Positions 1 to 11,660 are shown, counted from the stretch's first letter. The stretch: 64,000 bases of DNA from Conus ventricosus (GCA_018398815.1 CM031621.1:1505088-1569087); one strand, 5' to 3'. The notes: generated by a model not told the origin, from the letters alone. A program made the numbers and translations.

Positions 1-98
1 GCCTCCAGCATCATCCGTGTGTAGAAGTCCTGTTCATAGGCATAGCGAATGATGCGTGTCTGACCATGAGAGCTTCCACGACTGTGAGGCAGAGGAAA
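1..98 (-). CDS. PIPOX: PIPOX-like sarcosine oxidase, coding exon 2 (cut by window edge)
   Basis: The reverse complement reads [18 protein letters not shown] followed by [14 protein letters not shown]. This is the stretch just after the Rossmann beta-alpha-beta in monomeric/peroxisomal sarcosine oxidases. The HGxTR run lies in the part of the family fold that packs against the flavin (family knowledge). These enzymes oxidise sarcosine, L-pipecolate or related N-methyl amino acids with FAD and release hydrogen peroxide, normally in the peroxisome. The acceptor is a CAG at 101-99 on the minus strand. The exon opens in phase 0, which fits the phase-0 end of exon 1 at 2809. The exon continues beyond position 1, so its 3' end and the rest of the gene are unseen. 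No disruption is visible. Confidence 0.9.
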
Positions 99-451
99 CT
101 GGAGACATAACAGAACATTTGTTGCCAACACACCGTGGGAGAACTAGCAAAAAAAGAACAATTCATTAAAAAAAACCAGCATTAAGAACAAAAAAACCCC
201 TGACACTAAATTAAAAAAAAAAGGGAAAATAACAAATGGCTTGACCAGTTCGTGTAACACAGTTCATCTCTCAATAACTGCCACCTCTAAACATTCTGAT
301 AAATTGAGCTTTTATGGAAGAAAACCTTTGTTGGGTCAATGTGGGACAGACATAGAAACAAATATTCCAGAAAAAAGTGTTTACAATCTTTGCTGGGAAT
401 TAAGTCTGGTGTTGCCAGAGAGACGAGTTCCAGACGAACGCACATTCATAC

Positions 452-452
452 C

Positions 453-494
<42 letters not shown>

Positions 495-510
495 TACACA
501 CACAAACACT
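452..510. repeat. (CT)n then (CA)n compound microsatellite
   Basis: About 13 CT units run directly into a CA tract with small interruptions. It lies inside PIPOX intron 1. The Ser-Leu and Thr-His rich open frames across it are repeat artefacts. Confidence 0.95.
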
Positions 511-675
511 CACCCCACATGTGCGCACACACATACTTGCACACACATGATTTTAAAGATATATCTAGTTCACATGCTGAAAAGAATTCCTCATGTAAAA
601 CAAGTATTTCAGAAAAGAGTGTTTGTTGGATGAAAATGTTGTTCAGGCACAGAGAAAATCCTCCTGAAAAACAAG

Positions 676-1024
676 TCTTTAACCACTTCACTGGGTCTCT
701 TCAGTCTTTAACTCTTCACTGGGTCTCTTCAGTCTTTAACGACTTCACTGGGTCTCTTCAGTCTTTAACGACTTCACTGGGTCTCTTCAGTCTTTAACCA
801 CTTCACTGGGTCTCTTCAGTCTTTACCACTTCACTGGGTCTCTTTCATGGTCTTCATTTAACCACTTCACTGGGTCTCTTCAGTCTTTAACTCTTCACTG
901 GGTCTCTTCAGTCTTTAACCACTTCACTGGGTCTCTTCAGTCTTTAACCACATCACTGGGTCTCTTCAGTCTTTAACCACATCACTGGGTCTCTTCAGTC
1001 TTTAACCACTTCACTGGGTCTCTC
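676..1024. repeat. 29-bp minisatellite
   Basis: Roughly 12 copies of a 29-bp unit whose core is TCTTTAACCACTTCACTGGG. Some copies are shortened (TTTAACTCTTCACTGGG), and one has an insertion near 843-860. It lies in PIPOX intron 1, away from the splice sites. Confidence 0.93.
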
Positions 1025-2196
1025 AAACCTCCTGCTTCTGCTAGTCTCTAGACTAGTTGCCAATGAACTGTTGGTAATGCAAAAAACAAAAACAAAAAAT
1101 ATTTTTAAAAAAACCTTTGGAATTGCTGTGCATTACTGTAACATCAGAAAAAAAACTAGGTCAGTTCCCTTTCTGTTTGTATGGGCAACACGCTGCATTC
1201 TTGGTCTAAATGATGTGGCCTTTCAAACAAATAAAATGGAAGCAAAACATTGATTTTGTGATCTGATTATCTCTGCCCTCATATGACCCTGGAAATCTAA
1301 GGTCGCAAGGGTTTACATCAAGAGACACAAGGTGACAAACAGACGGCATTACCATGGCTGTCCCATCCTCCTGACCTGCCATCACATTGCTTGGCACTCT
1401 CCAAGTGAGATTAAGGTCTGACCAAAGGTTGTAATTCACCTGAAAGTACGCACACACTTGCAAAAGTGAAACATCTAGAGCAGTATAAAATCAATGTTTT
1501 TACATTTATCTAATTTTGCGCTGCTGAAGTGAAGGTATGCTTTAGAATTAACTTCTGCCCACCACACAAATTTCCCAGAGCAAAGCAGCTTGCAGAAACC
1601 TCTTTCCACTACATCGCGCTGCCCTCATTTCTCTTCTTTTATGTCTGATTTATATGGGATGACTCCCTGTCAGGCTTTAACCACATGTGCAGAGAACGGT
1701 GAAGAAGTATCAACGCCAGATTTCCATAGAAATATGGATTTTGTGATCTGGTTCCTGTTTCTATGGCCAGCAGACAAAGAGAAACAGAAAAAGCACAATG
1801 CCAGAAAAGTTGAGGTTGAATTAATTCAGTGCAATAGATCACCAGGCACCGCAACATGCCATATTTGCTGCTGAAAATGTTCTCAAAAGAATTTCATTGC
1901 AACTGATGATGTGATGATGGAATTCATGCTCTATGTGTGCATTAGATTTGCTGTATGTGTTGAAGAACACTGACGAGACGGATGAACCCATTCGTGGCCA
2001 AATAGGGTGAAACCACCACCACTGCACCAGACTTTTTCCTTAATTTTCTATTTGTTGCTTAAGTTTAGGAAAATGAAATTCCTTGCAGAAAACAATATGT
2101 GTTATTTATTGATTCAATGATTTGGAACTACAAATGCTAGGAACACACACTGTTATAGCAGTGCAAACAGAACAGCTCACCATTAGGCCACCATCA

Positions 2197-2393
2197 TTCT
2201 TCAGACAATCCAACAGTCACCAGCATTCTTCAGACAACCCAACAGTCACTGGCATTCTTCAGACAATCCAACAGTCACCGGCATTCTTCAGACAATCCAA
2301 CAGTCACCAGCATTCTTCAGACAATCCAACAGTCACCAGCATTCTTCAGACAATCCAACAGTCACCGGCATTCTTCACACAATCCAACAGTCC
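2197..2393. repeat. 29-bp minisatellite
   Basis: Between six and seven near-identical copies of a 29-bp unit built on CATTCTTCAGACAATCCAAC plus AGTCACCGG. It is intronic. The 109-residue open frame across it is simply the repeat read in one frame. Confidence 0.93.
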
Positions 2394-2465
2394 AGGGTTT
2401 AAAGGCAGGGAGTCCTCATTCAAGAGTCTTTGTGGAGAGGTTTCATTGTAGTTCTACACTGTATA

Positions 2466-2805
2466 AGTGCTCAGGTATCCTGACAGCAGAAACCGCTACA
2501 CACCACACTGACAACAATGACAGAACAAGTGTACGTAAGTGCTCGGGTATCCTGACAGCAGAAACCGCTACACAACACACTGACAACAATGACAGAGAAC
2601 AAGTGTACATAAGTGCTCAGGTATCCTGACAGCAGAAACCGCTACACAGCACACTGACAACAATGACAGAACAAGAGTACATAAGTGCTCAGGTATCCTG
2701 ACAGCAGAAACCGCTACACAACACACTGACAACAATGACAGAGAACAAGTGACAACAATGACAGAGAACAAGTGAGAACAATGACAGAGAACAAGTGTAC
2801 ATGAA
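2466..2805. repeat. 72-74-bp minisatellite abutting the PIPOX exon 1 donor
   Basis: Four units start near 2467, 2539, 2613 and 2686, each containing CAGGTATCCTGACAGCAGAA. They are followed by three short copies of ACAATGACAGAGAACAAGTG at about 2740-2800. The array ends within a few bases of the donor at 2808. Its GAACAAGTGTACAT edge is the same sequence that follows the real splice site inside the intron. Confidence 0.92.
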
Positions 2806-2808
2806 TAC

Positions 2809-2916
2809 CTGTTCCAGAAGCAGAGTCTTCTGTCCAAGCTTGGCCAAGCTGTAGGCCGACGCACTGCCCTCCACACCAGCTCCGATCACAATGACATCGT
2901 ACACCTCCGAAGTCAT
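2809..2916 (-). CDS. PIPOX: PIPOX-like sarcosine oxidase, coding exon 1
   Basis: This exon holds 36 codons beginning [14 protein letters not shown], with [14 protein letters not shown] and QKTLLLEQ following. VIGAGxxGxxxA is the ADP-binding GxGxxG loop of an FAD Rossmann fold. The acidic E of LLLEQ is the expected ribose-binding residue at the end of the second strand. The CAG|GTATTC donor at 2809/2808 gives a phase-0 junction that joins directly to the FPLPHSRG exon at 98. The ATG at 2916-2914 is chosen because it starts the flavoprotein fold at the usual distance. The reading upstream of it matches nothing known. FAD and peroxisomal roles are family knowledge; no C-terminal targeting signal can be checked here. 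Confidence 0.9.
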
Positions 2917-3051
2917 TCTTGTCCACGTCCCAAATCTGCTGACAATGCATGAATGCACGAACTGCATACAGACAGTTCTACCATTGCGAACATGTACACA
3001 CATACACACCATCTTGCGATACAATTAATACCACACATACACACACCACAT

Positions 3052-3053
<2 letters not shown>
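2917..3053. other. PIPOX upstream region
   Basis: Probable 5' UTR and promoter-proximal DNA of the minus-strand PIPOX gene. No TATA box or other motif stands out before the large TG tract begins. Confidence 0.35.
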
Positions 3054-3090
<37 letters not shown>

Positions 3091-3162
3091 TGTGTGTGTG
3101 TGTGTGTGTGTCTGTGTGTGTCTGTGTGAGAGTGAGTGAGTGTGTGTGTGTATGTGTGCATA

Positions 3163-3236
<74 letters not shown>

Positions 3237-3263
3237 CATGTGTGCGTACGTGCATGCGTGCCT

Positions 3264-3303
<40 letters not shown>

Positions 3304-3340
3304 TTGCGTGGTGTGTGTGTGTGTGTGTGTGTTTGTGATA
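3054..3340. repeat. (TG)n microsatellite tract
   Basis: Almost 290 bp of TG dinucleotides with GTGAGAGTGAG, GCATATG and GCGTGCATG interruptions. It lies just upstream of PIPOX exon 1. Alternating purine-pyrimidine DNA like this can adopt Z-form. The Cys-Val and His-Thr open frames here are artefacts. Confidence 0.95.
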
Positions 3341-3663
3341 CACACACCCCATTCAATTCTCATGCAACACTCCATGTACATTTACAAAACACTGATATTT
3401 ATACTATCTTTGTTTATCTCTCATGTATGAGCCATTCAGCCTACGACCCAGTGAGTGCATGGTCACCTGTTTTAACACAATTATCAGTGTGGATTTCAGA
3501 CCACCTCTGTCATGTTTGTCTAAATGGGGACAGTGACCCTGTCGTCATACAAATGTATAATTATGTGAGAGCGTAAGTCTGTGTGTCTGTGCATGTACTT
3601 GAGGGCGAGTGGCTTGTTAGGATATGAGTATTAGTGCATATGTGTGCATGTATGTGTGTTTTG

Positions 3664-3780
<117 letters not shown>

Positions 3781-3995
3781 GTACTTGCAAGCATGCATGC
3801 GTGTGTGTGAGTGTGTGTGGTGCATGCTTGTGCATGCATGCACATGCATTTGCATGTAAATGTGGTTCTCTGCATGTTATCCTGTACATGAGCATGTTAT
3901 GTACACATGTGCATGCGTTTCTATTTATACTAGTTTCAAATGGCGATGATCATTAGTGCAGTGTGAATCTGTGACTTTGCCATTTGCAGTGAATA

Positions 3996-4320
3996 ATCAA
4001 TGTAAGAGATGTACATCTTGATTACACAATGTAAGAGATGTACATCTTGATTACACAATGTAAGAGATGTACATCTTGATTACATAATATAAGAGATGTA
4101 CATATTGATTACATGATGTAAGAGATGTACATATTGATTACACAATGTAAGAGATGTACATATTGATTACATAATGTAAGAGATGTACATCTTGATTACA
4201 CAATGTAAGAGATGTACATCTTGATTACACAATGTAAGAGATGTACATCTTGATTACATAATGTAAGAGATATACATATTAATTATATAATATAAGAGCT
4301 GTACATATTGATTACACATA
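3996..4320. repeat. 29-bp AT-rich minisatellite
   Basis: About 11 copies of a 29-bp unit containing GTAAGAGATGTACATCTTGA with ATTACACAAT between. The unit boundaries fall at 4021, 4050 and so on, every 29 bp. No coding potential. Confidence 0.95.
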
Positions 4321-4354
4321 CGAAGCGTCCAAATTCAACACCTCATCATATGTC

Positions 4355-4935
4355 ACTGTCTTGCCTAACTGGCCAGGTGAGTTTGGTATCAGGCTCTTGT
4401 TCCTAACTGGCCAGGTGAGTTTGGTATCAGACTCTTGTTCCTAACTGGCCAGGTGAGTTTGGTATCAGACTCTTGTTCCTAAATGGCCAGGTCAGTTTGG
4501 TATCAGACTCTTGTTCCTAACTGGCCAGGTCAGTTTGGTATCAGACTCTTGTTCCTAACTGGCCAGGTCAGTTTGGTATCAGACTCTTGTTCCTAACTGG
4601 CCCGGTGAGTTTGGCATCAGACTCTTGTTCCTAACTGGCCAGGTCAGTTTGGCATCAGACTCTTGTTCCTAACTGGCCAGGTGTGTTTGGTATCAGACTC
4701 TTGTTCCTAACTGGCCAGGTCAGTTTGGCATCAGACTCTTGTTCCTAACTGGCCAGGTCAGTTTGGTATCAGACTCTTGTTCCTAACTGGCCAGGTCAGT
4801 TTGGTATCAGACTCTTGTTCCTAACTGGCCAGGTCAGTTTGGCATCAGACTCTTGTTCCTAAATGGCCAGGTCAGTTTGGTATCAGACTCTTGTTCCTAA
4901 CTGGCCAGGTCAGTTTGGTGTCAGACTCTTGATCC
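4355..4935. repeat. 38-bp minisatellite
   Basis: About 15 copies of a 38-bp unit containing CCTAACTGGCCAGGTCAGTT and TGGTATCAGACTCTTGTT. Variants alternate between GGTGAG and GGTCAG and between GGTATC and GGCATC. Confidence 0.95.
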
Positions 4936-5976
4936 TAGGTCTGGGATTTTATTCCCACTCCAGACAGTCTGGTTGAAGAACATTTTCTCTTTGGAATCGG
5001 CGTCTGTGCAAACACACACACACACACACACACACAGATGTTGCGCTTTGACATCATCCTCAAAAACGGAATGAGCCTGCCTTAAATATGGGATTAAAAA
5101 CAGTCACATACCAAACAATTCACAGGTGGTGAACCTCACAGATCTGTTCGAGGGAGAAAAAAGAAGAAGAAAGAAACACAACAAACTAAAAATGATTGTC
5201 CTGAAATTACTCAGGATTATCCTCGGGAAAACAGGATGAGGGGGGCAAGAGGGCATGGGTGAAGGGGCAATTGGGTGGGGGGTGAAGAAGAGGAGAAATA
5301 TTCTAACGGCAGCATCATTGACGTTATCAGAATAACACAAACTTTCTGGGATGGAAGAGGAGCATTGTCTTTATTGGTTTCAATTGGAAAGTTGGCCCAT
5401 TTCCTTTTAAAATTCTACTGTTTGCTGCTTAGAATCCAATATTCATCACCTCCCTTTCACATGAGTTGATGCAATCCAGCTCATTATTTAACTATGTACC
5501 CACACAGTGCTGATAATATTATAATAATCATAAAACAGATCACAATCAGAACCTCACATGATTTCAATTTTATTAAACCTGGAGTTTTGCAGACTTCTCC
5601 CCCTCAATGCTGTAGAAATATAATTAATTGTTCCAGGGCAGTTTCATTTCAGTGTCACACTGAAAGAGTCTATAGACTTGACAGAGAAAAATACTGTGAT
5701 ATTGACTTTCACATACCTGACTCTAAGACATGATGAATGCAAAGTTGGTCACAGAAAGTGGGTCACAAGGTCAAAGCACAAAGTTGACAGAGAACTTAAC
5801 AGCGTGAGCAGCATCTTTGCTCTTTCTAAAGTAGAACACAGAATCACAACAAACAACAATGGTTATAAGGTTCAAAGAGTTAAAGTACAGCTGCCTCAAG
5901 CAATAACAGCCTATGTGCAGTTCACATTGGCAGAAGTTGTGAAAGTTGTTACATATCACATCACAGATAGTTTCTG

Positions 5977-6020
<44 letters not shown>

Positions 6021-6559
6021 ACACGATTCATGTTGTGTTTCTTCTATGTGTGCATGGGTGTGTCTCAATATGCACCCTTGTTTGTAAGTACATGGTACTT
6101 ATTGCACTATTCATCTTCTTACTGATTTCATTCATGTCTTCTTCAACCTTTTCTGTACTTGTAAGCACTTAGGCTTATGGCATAAGATTAAGCATCACAA
6201 GTAATCATTATCATTATAATTATTATTTGTTATAGCCCAGATGACAATGGGGAGCAATATCACGGCTGCCACCTCGTCAAAGTCAATTCTACACATGGGT
6301 GTTTTAAAAATGAATGAAGAAATAAATAACCAACAAAGCAAAACATTCTTTGAAATATATTATCTAAAACACACCAAAATTGCTTAGAATTCTTTCTATC
6401 ATAAACTCTTAGATCAGATGGACACATGAACACACAGAGAAGATAAACACAGACACACAAAAAATGGCTAATTGGACTGAGCAAGCTGCCTGTCCATGTT
6501 ATCAGAAACACAAGTGGAAAATGTGTCATGACTTTTTACCCAAAAGCAGTAACTGCAAG

Positions 6560-6599
<40 letters not shown>

Positions 6600-7383
6600 C
6601 ACCCCACAAATACTCCCCTAACCAATGACCCTCATAAAAATACAATCATGGATAAAATAAGCGTATTCATTTGAAATACCAACACTTACCTCTTGCAGCC
6701 AAATACATGCACGCAGTTTGAAAACTTCTATCCAACTCAAATTCTCTGGGTCAAAGTGATTCACCCAGCCAGAAGCAAACGTGTGTTGCTGACACAGCCT
6801 ATTCTTGGGTAGTTATCTTTGTCGCAGTAGGATATTTCGGTCTGCAAAACTACACTATCAATGTTTCATTTCAGCTTTTTTTCCCCCAAGGGATTATGAT
6901 AAACATAATGATGTTCGTGCTTCTGTTGTGTGTGTGTGTGTGTGTGTGGGGTGTGTGTGTGTGTGTGTGTGTGTGTGTCTCTGTGTGCACCTGAATGTAA
7001 AACAGTTAATGCACATGTGTGTGTGTGTAAGAGTGTAAGTGAATGTGAGCATGCCCTTGTTGGCGTGCATGTGTGTGTGTATATATATCCCTGCCTGCAA
7101 GTGTGTCTATATGTGCCTGTGTGCAAGCCAGCAGAATGAATGCGAGTGTGTGCACGAGAAAGTATGTGTATGTATGTGGGATGATTCTCACGGCTGAGAA
7201 ATGGGACACAGCCTGGCACTATAAGCTGTGTATCTCATAAACTCTCAACCATTCAGAACACAGTTTTAAATTCTTATACATTTCCAATGTCTGAAATGAT
7301 TTTATATTCAATTTTGAACAATCCCATTACCATGGTTTGACATATAATTTGCATGTAGAACAAGGTTCCCCTATTATTGAACT
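4936..7383. other. intergenic stretch with microsatellites only
   Basis: No exon or mobile element could be identified. It contains (CA)n at 5009-5038, (CA)n at 5979-6024, (GA)n at 6560-6597 and (TG)n at 6927-6982. The rest is AT-rich unique sequence. Confidence 0.7.
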
Positions 7384-8995
7384 CTCAGGATCAGGATCAG
7401 GGCGTTGTATTAAAACAACTTAGCCTATTTAGGCTTTTTAACGCCCCATTCTATTTTTGGTATCTTATTGGTCCGGTCATTGACTAGTTCAGTCTTCTTT
7501 AACCATCAAAGTCATATCTAATTTCAATCATTAATTCATGTTTATCTATAAGGTTCTTGAATGTATTGTACTTTGTGCACGTTGATATTAGTTGTTAATT
7601 TATTCCAATAATTGGTTACTCTGTTAGTAAATGCAAATTTTCTCAAATTATTCTGGAACATTGTTTGAATATCTTATCTTCACTGTTTCTTGTAGTATCT
7701 ATAGATCTGTGGACTACAACAACAAAAAAAAAAGATTTCAAATATCCGCCTTTCCACTATCTGTCTCTATTGTGTCACCTTCTTTAGTTACTAAAAGGAC
7801 TCACCTCCTGTATTCATCTTTGTTTACATTGCACATATCTCCAGAAAGCTTTCGTTTATTTTTGCATTCCTTTGATAGCTTCTTTTCAGATTCCTTTTTT
7901 ACTTCTCTAATTTTTTTGTTACAAGTATTTCATGCTTTAATAATTAATTTTGATAATCTTTTCCCTGTTTGGTGATTAAAAACCTCTGGTACATATTATA
8001 TTTCTTTTTTTACAAATTTCATTGTCTTTGCATTCATCCACTTTGGTTTCTGTTTTTTATCATTATTCTTTATAATTTGTTTTGGAACATTTTTTTTTCT
8101 ATCAAAGAAAAAACATACTCTTGATTTCCCACAACATTATTCTACTCCAAGATCATTGAGTTTGTTACAGTCAATCTTCTTCAGTTCTTCTTTCATTTGC
8201 ATAAACTTCCCTCTCTGAAAATTGTATGACTGCTTTGGTTCTTCTTGATCTTGGTCCTCCCCTAAGTACAAAGAGAACATTAAAACCTCTTGATCACTAT
8301 TGCCTATAGGAGCTAAGTGTTTAATGTCCGATATTATGTTTTCATCATTAATGAGTACCAAATCCAGCATATTTGATTTTTGTCCGTCTCTGTGTCTTCT
8401 TGTTTGTTTCAACCATTTGATTTAAAAATGCACCTTGTAAACTGTAGTAGATTCTGGTAAGCAGACACCACGTTCAGTAGGCGGGAGCGCCATCTTGCAA
8501 CGGTCGAGACAAACGACGTACGACTACGGTCAGCACTCCAGACAAGATCAGGTCTCCACAGGTAGGGGGGCCCCCCATTACAGTATCTTCACCTCAGCCA
8601 ACTACTGGTGAGTACAGTAGTCATATCATAAACAATTTATGAACTTTTGTCCTCTTTCACCAGAACAAGTACCTTGCCAGTCAATGTCGGGGAAGTTTAA
8701 ATCACCAGTAACACAATGAGTAATGTCAGTGAGTAAGGTGCATTCTTTATGGGACCATTGTTTACAATCATGGCACTGGGTACTGTCTTCTCCTTCCTCC
8801 ACACCCACCTCACATTTCAGACAGAGAAAATATTTGGCTCTTTCCTCCATTAGACTTAGAGGTGTTTTGCTGCCCTGTTTCTTATCTGTCTTTGATTTCT
8901 CTTTGACTACTGTCAGAATATCCTCTTCTACTAGTCCTAGGGCTATTTGTAACCCTGCTACCTGTAGACCCTAATCTTTGTCCACTTCTTGCAGA
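7384..8995 (-). mobile_element. LINE-A: internally deleted non-LTR retrotransposon (ORF1 - EEP - C-terminal tail)
   Basis: Minus-strand pieces appear in order. First, an ORF1-like protein with a PHD/zinc-type array (CLKCEVG, CHDCKQWSHKEC) at about 8985-8700. Then an endonuclease fragment, GDLNFPDIDW, at about 8690-8640. Next, endonuclease C-terminal sequence (NMLDLVLINDENIISDI, then PIGNSDQEVLMFSLYLG) at about 8440-8137. A linker region (KPKWMNAKTMKFVKKE) follows at about 8110-7730. Last is the post-RT tail (VTNYWNKLTTN, then NTFKNLIDK) at about 7640-7510. The 3' end carries AACGCCCTGATCCTGATCC at about 7405-7384, the usual short-repeat LINE tail. The reverse transcriptase core is absent, and ORF1 jumps straight into the endonuclease, so several internal deletions are present besides frameshifts. 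The clade is CR1/L2-like by style only. It is a dead copy. Confidence 0.85.
8443..8628. mobile_element. 186-bp solo-LTR-like insertion nested in LINE-A
   Basis: This block interrupts the LINE-A endonuclease between its INCL and GAFLNQMV residues. It is bounded by TAAAC at 8438-8442 and again at 8629-8633, a 5-bp direct repeat. Its ends are TGTAGTAG and TCATATCA, the TG...CA termini of an LTR. Removing it together with one TAAAC restores the LINE reading across the join. It contains GGGGGGCCCCCC (8565-8576), a perfect 12-bp palindrome, and CAAGATGGCG on the minus strand. Length, termini and duplication all fit a solo LTR of a short-LTR retrotransposon. A small DNA element making 5-bp duplications is the alternative. 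Confidence 0.65.
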
Positions 8996-9048
8996 CAGTT
9001 TAGTTTCTTTTAACCACACTAGGTACTTACCTTTGGTTCAGTTGAGCT

Positions 9049-10765
9049 TTGAACAAGTTATGGTTTAACCACCTCGATGATAACGTCGTCCAGAAATGTA
9101 GGATGTCAGCGGGCAGCTACACTGAACTCAGGGATATCACCATAACCTCCGACGGAGTCAAGAAGCTCCTGCAAAACCAGAACCCACATAAGGCAAGCGG
9201 ACCGGATGGCATCAGCCCCCGTGTCCGGAGGGAGTTGGCAGAGGAAGTGGCCCCGATACTGACGACCATCTACCAATCATCCGTCTCAACAGGTGAAGTA
9301 CCATCAGACTGGAAAGACGCTCTCATGACACCGATTTTCAAGAAGGGAGAGCACTACGACCCAGCCAACTATAGACCAATGTTGTTAACAAGTGTGCCCT
9401 GTAAGATCTTGGAACACATTGTGGTCAGCACTCTCATAGACCACCTCGAGCAGAATGACATAATATGTCCACAACAGCAGCCTTTCGTAAGAAAAGATCC
9501 TGCAAGACACAACTGCTGGAGCTGACCGAGGAAATGTCTGACACCACCGAGAGAGGGAAGCAGACAGACATTATTGTGCTGGACTTTGCGAAGGCTTTCG
9601 ACAAGGTGAACCACAGCCTTCTGATCCATAAACTTCACCATTATGGAGTGTCACAACACGCAAAGTCAATAGATGGATAAAAAAAACTTCCTCTCCGGCT
9701 GACGTCAAGCGGTGGTAGTCAAGGGCAGCACATCAGAGTTCTGCAGCGTACATTCAGGAGTTCCACAGGGGTCGGTCCTCGGACCGTCGTTGTTTTTAGT
9801 ATACATCAACGACCACCCGTAGCAACTTACTGCACGGACCAGACTCTTTGCTGACGACACCACTGTTGTACAGGTCAGGACATCAGACCACGACACCAAC
9901 GACTGCAAGAAGATCTGCATCGGCTAGAGCTTTGGGAGAGAAGCTGGGAATGTCATTCCATCCAGACAAGTGGTCCACCCTCCCATGACCCATAAGAGAC
10001 AGCCCTTCACCCAGCACTTACCAACTGCATGGACAGGCACTCCAGACAGTGACGTCGGCCAAATACCTCGGGTGACCATCCAAAACAATCTGTCATGGGA
10101 CATGCACATTGACATCATCTGTGCCAAGCCAATAAGCCTAGTCTTCTTGCGGCCACTTGAAGATCAGCACCATCCACCTGAAAGAAACAGCGTATAAAAG
10201 CTATGTCCGCCCCATTTTAGAGTACGCCTGCACAGTTTGGGACCCCTCCTCTGACACACATGTAAAACAGCTGAAAGCGGTTCAGCGACGAGCAGCCCGC
10301 TTTGTGGTCAACAAATACCACAACAGATCGAGTGTCACCGCCATGCTTGACCGACTCCAGGGGCCTTCACTCCAGCAGCGTCGAAGATCCAGCAGACTGG
10401 CCATGCTGTATAAAATACTCAATGACCAAGTCCACTTCGACAAAGCCAAGATCCAGCCTGCCCCTGTCAGACAGCGTAGGGGAAATCAACACCAACCCGC
10501 CAGCTGCAGTGCCGCACCGACTATCGTCAGGCCGCCTTCCTCCCCAGCACATCAGGGACTGGAACAATCTGCCGGACGAGGTGGCTGGAGCCACCCTCTT
10601 GACACTACTGATCCCCTATCCACCCTCCCCTCCCCCATTAGACCCCCCTCCCCCCTACCCACCCTCCAATCCTCCCTCCCGCTGCGCAGACCCAGTTGTT
10701 AGTATGCCAAAATAATCAACTTGACGATTGTGGGCATTACATCAAGAAGAAGAAGAGCCACCAAA
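9049..10765 (+). mobile_element. LINE-B: 5'-truncated non-LTR retrotransposon, reverse transcriptase and C-terminal region
   Basis: Plus-strand reverse transcriptase blocks lie in correct order with frameshifts. These are HKASGPDGISPRV at about 9190-9228, KDALMTPIFKKGEHYDPANY at about 9313-9372, then DIIVLDFAKAFDKVNHSLL at about 9566-9622. The frame jumps after ICPQQQ near 9480. [19 protein letters not shown] sits at about 9758-9815, and the FADD catalytic motif at 9847-9858. The tail reads YVRPILEYACTVWDP, then LKAVQRRAARFVVNKYHN, and after another frameshift IRDWNNLPDEVAG near 10551-10590. It ends in a short AAGAAGAAG tail at about 10745-10757. LINE-A lies head-to-head with it, but the two share no coding segment in the window, so a simple 5' inversion of one element is possible but unproven. 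Confidence 0.88.
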
Positions 10766-11220
10766 AGTCAGACGACAGTTTCAAGTCGGCTCTGGCAAAA
10801 GCCAGAAGCCGACAATATCATCGCGCTGCGCACCCCCACCGTCGTGCACATGCCAGTAAATCGGTGTTTAGGCGACATTACTTATCCAGATCCGGGTTAG
10901 GCCAAGTAGTGTGAACTCGAAACCTCGCTGCCTCTTCTTTCGCGTGCACCGAGTAGTTCAACTTTTAAGTGACAAGAACCGATTTTCTGTGTATTTGTGA
11001 CTGTAAAATATATTCAGCCCAGTCAAAAACACTTTCAGCAAACTTTAAAAAATTAATCTTATTATTTTTTGTCAAACTCCGTTGCCAAATTATTATCTGA
11101 AATAACAAGAACAATATAACATAACAACAAGTCGTCAGCAAAAAACTTCCCGATTAGCCTGGGACCTTGACCTTCGTCAAAATACCCCCCTCCCTCCCCC
11201 TTTTTTTTTACTCCCAGTTC
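10766..11220. other. no feature recognised
   Basis: Unique-looking DNA between two LINE fragments. There is a pyrimidine-rich C/T tract near 11184-11212. No splice-bounded coding segment was found. Confidence 0.6.
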
Positions 11221-11225
11221 TTATG

Positions 11226-11660
11226 TAGTAGTAGTAGTAGTAGTAAATATCAGAGATAGTAATAGGGACGGCGTTTTGATTACGCCCAGACCGCGAGGGC
11301 TAATATTTGTCCCCTCCTGGTTTGGTTCTGGTTATTTTTATCTAGATTGGTCGTACCTAATGGGGTTTCTACTCGTCATAGCCATAAAATAGATCTTCTA
11401 GCTGGGGCAGTTTGTCGATCAGGTTCTTGAACTCATTCACAGATTTTGCAAATTTAACTGTAATGCATTCCATGGGTTAACAACTCTGAAAGAAAATGAG
11501 AATTTTCGCTTGTTAGTTCTGGCATGCATTACAAAGAGTTTTCCTGCAGAGTTCCTAGTAACATTCACAGGTGCATAGGAAAACAAGGAGTGCAAGTCAA
11601 CATCATCATATCCGGGGGAAATTTTAAAAAACTGAATAAGATCACCTCGAGCCCGCTACC
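11226..11660 (-). mobile_element. LINE-C: 3' end of a non-LTR retrotransposon
   Basis: The minus strand from about 11660 down reads LRGDLIQFFKISPGYDDVD, then KRKFSFSFRVVNPWNALQL, then after a frameshift EFKNLIDKLPQLEDLFYGYD. This is the standard post-RT C-terminus of CR1/Jockey-type LINEs. The 3' tail is the (GTA)n run at 11226-11245. The 5' part is lost where the low-quality stretch begins. Confidence 0.8.

Larger units (their letters stand above)
99..2808 (-). other. PIPOX intron 1, repeat-filled
   Basis: About 2.7 kb between the two PIPOX exons. It has a GT donor at 2808-2807 and an AG acceptor at 100-99. It holds a CT/CA microsatellite, three minisatellites and plain AT-rich sequence. 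I see no other exon in it. The stretch 1025-2196 has no repeat or gene that I can identify. Confidence 0.8.

Noticed and set aside
3054..3380. Long Cys-Val and His-Thr open frames on both strands
   Set aside because: Pure translation of (TG)n/(CA)n microsatellite.
3996..4935. Regular repeats that could suggest a CRISPR array
   Set aside because: Units are contiguous tandem copies with no unique spacers, and the context is eukaryotic.
10302..10715. 137-residue Pro-rich ORF as an independent gene
   Set aside because: Its middle part is the LINE-B C-terminus in the shifted frame; the Pro-rich end is untranslated sequence.
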